From Pseudomonadota bacterium (lineage in GTDB: Bacteria; Pseudomonadota; Alphaproteobacteria; Caulobacterales; Aquidulcibacteraceae), in assembly GCA_023410295.1 (NCBI GenBank), contig JAEYPY010000221.1, positions 1 to 8,326 on the forward strand: DNA of 8,326 bases, given 5' to 3'. The notes under the pieces were generated by a model. The model had not been told where the DNA came from. It ran no database searches and saw only the letters and a list, made by a program, of their open reading frames with translations. Below are positions 1 through 5,112 of the stretch, piece by piece (position 1 is the stretch's first letter; every line of letters starts with the position of its first letter). A program made the translations under genes and the position numbers.

Positions 1-1009
1 CTTCGCGCCTGGCCAGGTCATCGCGCACGCGACGCCGCGGACGCTTTCGGAAGCGGACGCGGCGCTTAACATCGCGCTGACCGGCTCGCGCTATGCGCTC
101 TTCTCCGCTGACAGCTTCGCGCAGAATTGCGGGCTGCCGGGCGCGCCGATCGATCCGCTGCTCGTGTTTCACACCGTGTTCGGCAAGAGCGTGCCGGACA
201 TTTCGCTGAACGCGGTCGCCAATCTCGGCTACGCGGAAGGCCGCTTTCTGACGCCGGTGTATCCGGGCGATACGCTGAACGCGGTCTCCGAAGTGCTGGG
301 CGTCAAGCAGAACTCGAACGGCAAAACTGGCGTCGTCACCGTGCGCACCACCGGCTTCAATCAGGATGAAGTCCCGGTCCTCTCCTATGTGCGCTGGGTG
401 ATGGTCAACAAGCGGAATGAGAGCGCGCCAGTCACCGATGCGCCGCCGAAAACGCCAGCGCCGGCCGTCGCGCCCGCCGAACTCATGCTGCCGGCGGCGC
501 TCGATTTCACCGGCTACGATTTCACCCTCGCTGGCAGCGCGCATGCGTTTCAGGACTACGAGGTCGGCGAAAAGATCGATCACGTCGATGGCATGACCGT
601 TGAGGAGGCGGAGCATCAGCTCGCCACGCGCCTCTACCAGAATACGGCCAAGGTGCATTTCGACGCGGTCGCGCAGCAACTTTCCCGCTTTGGCCGGCGC
701 CTCATCTATGGCGGTGTGGCGATCTCCATCGCGCGCGCGCTCGCCTTCAACGGCCTCGCCAACGCGGCTTACCTGCTGGCGATCAATGGCGGTCGGCACG
801 TCAACCCGCTCTTCGCCGGCGACACGGTCTATGCTTGGAGCGAGGTGCTGGCCAAAGAAGATCTAGGCGAGGCTGGCGCGCTGCGCCTTCGGCTCGTCGC
901 CCTTAAAAACCAGCCCGCGCACGCCTTCACTTTCAAAACCGACGAAGGCGGCTACGCCGAAAACGTCATCCTCGACTTCGACTACTGGGCGGCGATCCCG
1001 AAACGATGA
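1..1009 (+). CDS. mch: Mesaconyl-CoA hydratase (beta-methylmalyl-CoA dehydratase), 5'-truncated by window edge
   Basis: The reading frame is open from base 2 and ends at TGA 1007-1009, giving 335 visible residues. The family is about 340-350 residues, so only a short N-terminus is missing to the left. A GTG at 164 is internal: the 54 codons before it encode conserved-looking sequence of the first domain. The protein has two MaoC-like hot-dog halves (roughly residues 1-140 and 180-335) joined by a Pro/Ala-rich linker near residues 142-163. The second half carries a hydratase-type segment QNTAKVHFD with Asn214 and His219 (visible numbering), the probable catalytic pair by analogy with MaoC hydratases. 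In the ethylmalonyl-CoA pathway this enzyme hydrates mesaconyl-CoA to beta-methylmalyl-CoA, which malyl-CoA lyase splits to glyoxylate and propionyl-CoA. It lies 103 bases upstream of sdhC on the same strand. Another two-domain MaoC dehydratase cannot be fully excluded, but the overall sequence fits Mch best. Confidence 0.88.
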   Translation, partial: FAPGQVIAHATPRTLSEADAALNIALTGSRYALFSADSFAQNCGLPGAPIDPLLVFHTVFGKSVPDISLNAVANLGYAEGRFLTPVYPGDTLNAVSEVLGVKQNSNGKTGVVTVRTTGFNQDEVPVLSYVRWVMVNKRNESAPVTDAPPKTPAPAVAPAELMLPAALDFTGYDFTLAGSAHAFQDYEVGEKIDHVDGMTVEEAEHQLATRLYQNTAKVHFDAVAQQLSRFGRRLIYGGVAISIARALAFNGLANAAYLLAINGGRHVNPLFAGDTVYAWSEVLAKEDLGEAGALRLRLVALKNQPAHAFTFKTDEGGYAENVILDFDYWAAIPKR

Positions 1010-1039
1010 GCTTTCGGCCCGCCGGTCCATCTGGCCGCG

Positions 1040-1067
1040 TTGACTTGGGCGCCCCCGCGCCTAATGT
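1040..1067 (+). promoter_or_regulatory. Candidate sigma-70-type promoter for sdhCDA
   Basis: A TTGACT element (1040-1045, five of six matches to the -35 consensus) is followed after 16 bases by TAATGT (1062-1067), which keeps the first, second and last bases of the -10 consensus. It lies in the gap between mch and sdhC, and transcription would begin near 1073-1076, about 40 bases upstream of the sdhC start. Seen: the two hexamers and their spacing. Inferred: promoter function. Read-through from mch is also possible. Confidence 0.4.
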
Positions 1068-1073
1068 CCGCGC

Positions 1074-1087
1074 GTCGGATTCCCGAC
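1074..1087. promoter_or_regulatory. Short inverted repeat containing a GANTC site, in the sdhC leader
   Basis: GTCGG and CCGAC form a perfect 5-base inverted repeat around ATTC, located where transcription from the candidate promoter at 1040-1067 would start. The repeat includes GATTC (1078-1082), which matches GANTC, the site methylated by CcrM in many alphaproteobacteria. It could be an operator half-site pair or a small leader hairpin. It is short enough to be chance in GC-rich DNA. Confidence 0.2.
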
Positions 1088-1112
1088 CCATATCAAGCTT
1101 GAAGAGGCTCTC

Positions 1113-1511
1113 ATGGCCGGCGCCCCCAGCCCGGAAAGCAGACCCATATCGCCGCATCTGCAGGTCTGGCGATGGCATGTCACGATGGCGAGCTCGATCC
1201 TGCACCGCGCCACGGGCATCGGCCTTTACGTCGCCGCCATAGGCTTTGGCGTTTGGCTGATAGCCGCCGCCGCCGGGCCCGACGCCTACGTCGCGGTGAT
1301 GGACCCGCTGCTCTCGCCGCTGGGCCAGATCGCGCTTTATCTCGTCGTTGCCGCGCTCGCCTATCACCTCGCCAACGGCATCCGCCATCTGGTGTTCGAT
1401 ACCGGACAGGGCATGCAGTTGTCGGACGCCAACACCAGCGCCTGGTTCGCCATCCTCTTTGCTATCGCCGCACCGATCGGGCTGTGGGCGCTCTTGACGT
1501 TCGGAGGCTGA
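1113..1511 (+). CDS. sdhC: Succinate dehydrogenase cytochrome b556 subunit
   Basis: This is the larger membrane anchor of complex II. With SdhD it holds heme b and the ubiquinone site in the inner membrane. The 132-residue length is normal. The N-terminus has the family signature RPISPHLQVWRWHVTMASSI followed by HR. Ser28 and Arg32 correspond to the quinone-site Ser27 and Arg31 of E. coli SdhC. The segment ALAYHLANGIRHLVFD supplies His85, equivalent to the E. coli heme ligand His84, plus the conserved His92 and Asp96. Three hydrophobic segments are visible (about 26-54, 70-95, 108-130). The ATG at 1113 is preceded by GAAGAGG (1101-1107) at 5-base spacing, and the N-terminus matches family members. 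It is the first gene of the sdhCDA unit and ends 3 bases before sdhD. Confidence 0.97.
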   Translation: MAGAPSPESRPISPHLQVWRWHVTMASSILHRATGIGLYVAAIGFGVWLIAAAAGPDAYVAVMDPLLSPLGQIALYLVVAALAYHLANGIRHLVFDTGQGMQLSDANTSAWFAILFAIAAPIGLWALLTFGG

Positions 1512-1514
1512 GCG

Positions 1515-1913
1515 ATGAGCGAAACACCCCGCAGCATGCGCACCCCGCTCGGCCGCGTCCGCCATCACGGCGCGGCAGGCGAGGGCACCGGCCACTTCAT
1601 CGCCATGCGATGGACTTCGATCGCGCTCGCGATCCTGGGGCCGTGGTTCGCCGTCGGCGCCGCGCTTGCGATCCGCGACGGCTCCTACACCGCGGCGATC
1701 GATTATCTCTCTCAGCCGGTGAACGCCGTTGGCGTCATCCTGCTGGTGGCGATCAGCTTCTACCACATGTCGCTCGGCATGCAGGAAGTGATCCTTGATT
1801 ACATCGGCAAGCCGCTCACCAAGATCGCGCTGCTGTTCTTGAACGCGGCCGTGCCGCTGGTGCTCGCTGTGGGCGCCATCTTCGCTGTGCTGCTCGTGAA
1901 TTTCGGAGCCTGA
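1515..1913 (+). CDS. sdhD: Succinate dehydrogenase hydrophobic membrane anchor subunit
   Basis: This is the second membrane anchor of complex II (132 residues). The N-terminal stretch LGRVRHHGAAGEGTGHFIAM followed by RW is the alphaproteobacterial SdhD signature, with Arg32 in the position of the conserved arginine before helix 1. FYHMSLGMQEVILDYI contains His84 (the heme-ligand position of E. coli SdhD His71) and, 11-12 residues later, Asp95-Tyr96, matching E. coli Asp82-Tyr83 at the quinone site. Three membrane segments are visible (about 34-53, 70-93, 103-129). The ATG has a strong GGAGG (1503-1507) lying in the last codons of sdhC, so the two genes are probably translationally coupled. 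sdhA begins 4 bases after the stop. Confidence 0.95.
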   Translation: MSETPRSMRTPLGRVRHHGAAGEGTGHFIAMRWTSIALAILGPWFAVGAALAIRDGSYTAAIDYLSQPVNAVGVILLVAISFYHMSLGMQEVILDYIGKPLTKIALLFLNAAVPLVLAVGAIFAVLLVNFGA

Positions 1914-1920
1914 CGCCTTG
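1905..1920 (+). promoter_or_regulatory. Ribosome binding site and TTG start that set the sdhA N-terminus
   Basis: GGAG at 1905-1908, inside the last codons of sdhD, sits 9 bases upstream of TTG 1918-1920. No ATG or GTG lies between the sdhD stop and the FAD-binding motif in the sdhA frame. The next in-frame ATG is at residue 63, well past the flavin-attachment histidine. TTG is therefore the only start that gives a complete N-terminus. Confidence 0.75.
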
Positions 1921-3708
1921 GCTGCTTATACTTGGGTCGATCACACCTTTGACGTCGTCGTTCTGGGCGCCGGCGGCTCTGGCCTGCGCGCGGCGCTCGG
2001 CGCTGCACAAGCGGGCCTCAAGACCGCGTGCATCACCAAGGTCTTTCCCACGCGCTCGCACACGGTCGCCGCGCAAGGCGGCATCTCCGCCGCGCTCGGC
2101 AATATGGGCGAGGATCAATGGCAGTGGCACATGTTCGACACCGTGAAGGGGTCGGATTGGCTCGGCGATCAGGACGCGATCGAATACCTGACGCGCAACG
2201 CGCCGGCTGCTGTGTACGAGCTTGAGCACTGGGGCGTGCCGTTCTCGCGCACCGAAGAAGGCAAGATCTATCAGCGCGCCTTTGGCGGCATGACCAAGAA
2301 TTTCGGCGAAGCGCCGATCCAGCGCACCTGCGCCGCCGCTGACCGCACCGGTCACGCCATGCTGCACACGATGTATGGCCAATCGCTGCGCTACGACGTC
2401 GAGTTCTTCATCGAGTTCTTCGCGCTCGACCTCATCATGGACGAAGACGGCGCCTGCCGCGGCCTCACCGCCTGGAAGCTGGACGACGGCACGCTGCACC
2501 GTTTCCGGGCTCAAACCGTGGTGATCGCCACCGGCGGCTATGGCCGCGCCTTTCTCTCCTGCACCGGCGCACACACGCAGACCGGCGATGGCGGGGCCAT
2601 GGTGCTGCGCGCCGGCCTCCCGCTGCAGGACATGGAGTTCGTGCAATTCCACCCGACCGGCATTTTCCCGGCGGGCTGCCTCATCACCGAAGGCGCGCGC
2701 GGCGAGGGCGGCTATCTCACCAATTCGAACGGCGAGCGCTTCATGGAGCGTTATGCGCCGACGGTGAAGGATCTTGCCCCGCGCGACATGGTCTCGCGCG
2801 CGATGACGCTGGAAATCCGCGAAGGCCGCGGCGTCGGCCCGAACAAGGATCACATCCACCTGCACCTGGATCACTTGGATCCCAAAGTGCTGCACCAGCG
2901 TCTGCCCGGCATTTCCGAAAGCGCCCAGATTTTCGCCGGCGTTGACGTGACGCGCCAGCCGATCCCGGTGCTGCCGACGGTGCACTACAATATGGGCGGC
3001 ATCCCGACGAACTATCACGGCGAAGTCGTCACCAAGATGAATGGCGATCCCGACGCGGTGGTGCCTGGGCTCATGGCTGTGGGCGAAGCGGCGTGCGTTT
3101 CGGTGCACGGCGCCAACCGGCTCGGCTCCAATTCGCTAATCGATCTTGTGGTGTTCGGTCGCGCCGTCGGCTTGCGCTGCGCCGAGAAGCTCAAGGCCAA
3201 CGCTTCGCAGCCGTCGCTGCCGAAGGACGCGGGTGACGCGCATCTCGCGCGCTTCGACAAATTCCGCAACGCCAGCGGCGCGACGTCGACGGCCAAGCTG
3301 CGCGATAAGATGCAGCGCACCATGCAGGAAACCTGCGCCGTCTATCGCACCGGGCCGGTGCTGCTCGAAGGCGTCGACCGCATGGAGAAGGTGTGGGCCG
3401 AAGCGCCGGACGTGCGCATCACCGACCGCTCGCTCATCTGGAATACCGACCTGGTCGAGACGCTGGAGTTCGACAATTTGATGGCGCAAGCCATCGTCAC
3501 CGTCGTCGGCGCCGCCAACAGAACCGAGTCACGCGGCGCTCACGCGCGCGAGGATTTTCCGGATCGCGATGACGAGAACTGGATGAAGCACACGCTCGCC
3601 TGGCTCGACACGAAGACCGGCAAAGCAACGATCGACTATCGCCCCGTGCACACGAACACGATGACGAACGAAGTGGAGTACATTCCGCCGAAGAAGCGGG
3701 TGTATTAG
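1918..3708 (+). CDS. sdhA: Succinate dehydrogenase flavoprotein subunit
   Basis: This is the catalytic subunit of complex II, oxidising succinate to fumarate on the cytoplasmic face of the membrane with covalently bound FAD. The 596-residue length is typical. FAD-binding GAGGSG starts at residue 18. His48 in TRSHTVAAQGG is the covalent FAD attachment site. Active-site residues are all present: His245 (FHPTG), Arg289 (APRDMVSR), His356 (VHYNMGG) and Arg401 (HGANRLGSNSL). Glu390 (GEAACVS) is in the second flavin-binding stretch. The C-terminus ends with the family's PPKKRVY. It follows sdhD by 4 bases and uses a TTG start. The expected sdhB is not downstream: an 83-base gap leads to a VOC-family gene instead. 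The iron-sulfur subunit must be encoded elsewhere if the complex is complete. Identification is secure. Confidence 0.99.
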   Translation: MAAYTWVDHTFDVVVLGAGGSGLRAALGAAQAGLKTACITKVFPTRSHTVAAQGGISAALGNMGEDQWQWHMFDTVKGSDWLGDQDAIEYLTRNAPAAVYELEHWGVPFSRTEEGKIYQRAFGGMTKNFGEAPIQRTCAAADRTGHAMLHTMYGQSLRYDVEFFIEFFALDLIMDEDGACRGLTAWKLDDGTLHRFRAQTVVIATGGYGRAFLSCTGAHTQTGDGGAMVLRAGLPLQDMEFVQFHPTGIFPAGCLITEGARGEGGYLTNSNGERFMERYAPTVKDLAPRDMVSRAMTLEIREGRGVGPNKDHIHLHLDHLDPKVLHQRLPGISESAQIFAGVDVTRQPIPVLPTVHYNMGGIPTNYHGEVVTKMNGDPDAVVPGLMAVGEAACVSVHGANRLGSNSLIDLVVFGRAVGLRCAEKLKANASQPSLPKDAGDAHLARFDKFRNASGATSTAKLRDKMQRTMQETCAVYRTGPVLLEGVDRMEKVWAEAPDVRITDRSLIWNTDLVETLEFDNLMAQAIVTVVGAANRTESRGAHAREDFPDRDDENWMKHTLAWLDTKTGKATIDYRPVHTNTMTNEVEYIPPKKRVY

Positions 3709-3738
3709 GGCACGCGTCGAGACTAGCGTAGCGTCAGC

Positions 3739-3767
3739 TTGACCCGGCCCCCGCGTGCGCCTTCAGT
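3739..3767 (+). promoter_or_regulatory. Weak candidate promoter upstream of the VOC gene
   Basis: TTGACC (3739-3744) is a good -35-like hexamer. The hexamer 17 bases later, TTCAGT (3762-3767), keeps three of six -10 consensus positions. It lies in the 83-base gap after sdhA and would start transcription about 15-20 bases before the gene at 3792. This gap shows no clear terminator, so the VOC gene could instead be reached by read-through from sdhA. Confidence 0.22.
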
Positions 3768-3791
3768 GCGCGCAATAGGGAGCACACCGCC

Positions 3792-4178
3792 ATGGCGCAA
3801 ATCGGTTACGTCTGTCTCGGCACCAGCGATTTCGATCGCGCGTGCGCGTTCTGGGATCAGTTGGCGCCGGAGTTGGGCGGCAAGAAGCTGTTTCCGACGC
3901 CGCAGGGCGTGATGTACCGGCTAGGCGCGGGGCCGATGCTGATGGTGACGCGGCCTTACAATGGCGAAGCGGCCCATCCCGGCAACGGCACGATGCTGGC
4001 GATCAATGTCGATGAGAAGGACGAAGTGGCGCGCGTCTATGCCAAGGCGCTCGAACTCGGCTGCGCCTCCGAAGGCGAACCCGGTCCGCGCGGCGCGTTT
4101 GGCGAATTCGCCTACTTCCGCGATCTCGACGGCAACAAGATCGCCGTGTTCTGGAGCGAGCGGCAGAAAAAGAGCTGA
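3792..4178 (+). CDS. VOC-fold (glyoxalase/bleomycin-resistance-like) protein, function unknown
   Basis: The 128-residue protein fits one vicinal-oxygen-chelate module pair. It has an N-terminal GYVCLGTSDFDRACAFWDQL (the 'G-D-x-x-R-A-x-x-F-[WY]' start of a VOC half), a central AHPGNGTMLAINVDEKDEV, and a C-terminal FGEFAYFRDLDGNKIAVFW. The start at 3792 has AGGGAG (3777-3782) 9 bases upstream. The positions that usually hold metal ligands in glyoxalase I relatives are not metal-binding here: no His in the first strand (Tyr-Val-Cys), Met68 at the second-half strand, and Ala118 where the terminal Glu is normal. The protein may therefore be non-catalytic or bind a ligand without metal. It lies between sdhA and fghA on the same strand. 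Proximity to fghA hints at glutathione-adduct handling, but that is inference only. Confidence 0.88.
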   Translation: MAQIGYVCLGTSDFDRACAFWDQLAPELGGKKLFPTPQGVMYRLGAGPMLMVTRPYNGEAAHPGNGTMLAINVDEKDEVARVYAKALELGCASEGEPGPRGAFGEFAYFRDLDGNKIAVFWSERQKKS

Positions 4179-4197
4179 CAAGCTCCGGGCAATCCCT

Positions 4198-4219
4198 GCG
4201 CGAAATCCCGATTTCGCGC
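4198..4219. terminator. Perfect 9-base stem-loop after the VOC gene (possible terminator)
   Basis: GCGCGAAAT (4198-4206) and ATTTCGCGC (4211-4219) are exact reverse complements around a four-base loop CCCG, 19 bases after the VOC stop codon. The structure is stable but is not followed by a T-run on either strand, so it is not a classical intrinsic terminator. It may act as a terminator without a U-tract, an RNA-stabilising hairpin, or a dispersed REP-like element. No second copy was found in this window. Confidence 0.4.
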
Positions 4220-4220
4220 G

Positions 4221-4234
4221 GCGCCGGCCGGCGC
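4221..4234. repeat. 14-base perfect palindrome next to the stem-loop
   Basis: GCGCCGGCCGGCGC is its own reverse complement and starts one base after the preceding hairpin ends. In RNA it would fold as a 5-base GC stem with a GGCC loop. The two structures together occupy 37 bases of the 106-base VOC-fghA gap. Very GC-rich palindromes are not rare in such genomes, so function is uncertain. Confidence 0.4.
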
Positions 4235-4284
4235 GCCTCAACACACGACTAGCCAATTCCGCGCGCGACCACATATGAAGCGCC

Positions 4285-5112
4285 ATGGATATCCGCGCTC
4301 GACATCGCGTCCACGGTGGCACGCTCAGCTACGCGCAGCACCAAAGCGCGGCGACCGGTACGCCGATGCGGCTCTCCGTCTTCATCCCGCCGGGCGAGGG
4401 GCCGTTCCCGTATTTGATATGGCTCTCGGGCCTCACCTGTACGGAGGATAATTTCACCACCAAGGCCGGCGCCTACGGGCCCGCCGCGCAAGCGGGCGTC
4501 GCCATCGTCGCGCCGGATACGAGCCCGCGCGGTGAAGGCGTTGCTGATGACCCAGCCTACGACCTCGGCCAAGGCGCCGGCTTCTACATCGACGCGACGC
4601 AAGCGCCTTGGGCGCCGCACTTCAAGATGGAAAGCTACATCGTCGGCGATCTCATCGAAGCCGTCGAAGCCGCATTTCCGCTGGCGCCGCGGCGCTCGAT
4701 CTTCGGCCATTCGATGGGCGGGCATGGTGCGCTGACGCTGGCGATGAAGCGGCCGCATCTTTTCCGCAGCGTTTCGGCGTTTGCGCCGATTGCCTCACCG
4801 ACGCGCTGTCCGTGGGGCGAGAAGGCGTTCAACGCGTATCTCGGCGACGACCGCAAGAACTGGGCGCTGCACGATGCGGCGTTGCTGATGGAGCAGGGCT
4901 GGGCCAAGCCGTTCGACGAAGTGTTGGTCGATCAGGGCCTCGGCGACCAATTCCTGGAAAATCAGCTGAAGCCGGAATTGCTCGAGGCAGCGGCAGAGGA
5001 ATCAGGCGCGAAACTCAATCTTCGCCGCCACGAAGGCTACGACCACTCGTATTTCTTCATGGCGTCCTTTGTCGCCGACCATGTCGCCTTTCACGCCGCG
5101 CGCTTGGCGTGA
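4285..5112 (+). CDS. fghA: S-formylglutathione hydrolase
   Basis: This is a cytoplasmic serine hydrolase of the esterase D family. It splits S-formylglutathione to formate and glutathione, the second step of glutathione-dependent formaldehyde detoxification. The 275 residues match the family length. Visible hallmarks are LSGLTCTEDNF (with the conserved Cys52), the nucleophile Ser143 in GHSMGGHGAL, the probable acid Asp221 in VDQGLGDQFL, and His254 in HEGYDHSYFF. The Ser-to-His spacing of 111 equals that of human esterase D (Ser149/His260). The ATG at 4285 has only a weak GAAG at 4278-4281. An ATG at 4275 is in another frame. The usual partner, class III alcohol dehydrogenase, is not in the window. 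The last 18 codons plus stop overlap the 3' end of the convergent DUF2339 gene, but the catalytic His codon (5044-5046) lies just outside the overlap. Confidence 0.96.
   Translation: MDIRARHRVHGGTLSYAQHQSAATGTPMRLSVFIPPGEGPFPYLIWLSGLTCTEDNFTTKAGAYGPAAQAGVAIVAPDTSPRGEGVADDPAYDLGQGAGFYIDATQAPWAPHFKMESYIVGDLIEAVEAAFPLAPRRSIFGHSMGGHGALTLAMKRPHLFRSVSAFAPIASPTRCPWGEKAFNAYLGDDRKNWALHDAALLMEQGWAKPFDEVLVDQGLGDQFLENQLKPELLEAAAEESGAKLNLRRHEGYDHSYFFMASFVADHVAFHAARLA

Noticed and set aside
164..166. GTG as the start of mch
   Set aside because: The frame stays open to the left edge, and the upstream 54 codons encode sequence belonging to the first hot-dog domain.
1046..1056. GGGCGCCC palindrome between the candidate -35 and -10 elements
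   Set aside because: An 8-base GC palindrome is expected by chance in this composition, and there is no second copy to suggest an operator.
966..1766. 266-codon open frame on the minus strand across the mch-sdhC gap
   Set aside because: It is antisense to sdhC and sdhD, has an Arg/Gly/Asp-rich composition and shows no motif. It is a GC-rich shadow frame.
1816..3108. 430-codon open frame on the minus strand opposite sdhD/sdhA
   Set aside because: It lies entirely antisense to secure sdhD and sdhA coding sequence. Its product is rich in His, Arg and Ala with no recognisable fold, as expected from the complement of GC-rich codons.
3709..3770. Terminator after sdhA
   Set aside because: Only a 4-5 base GC pairing (TGCGC with GCGCA) is available and there is no T-run, so it is not supportable.
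4275..4277. ATG just upstream of fghA as an alternative start
   Set aside because: It is in a different reading frame from the esterase. The ATG at 4285 gives the normal family length.
4235..4284. Promoter for fghA with CATATG as a -10 element
   Set aside because: No acceptable -35 hexamer lies 16-18 bases upstream, and the element would be only a few bases from the start codon.
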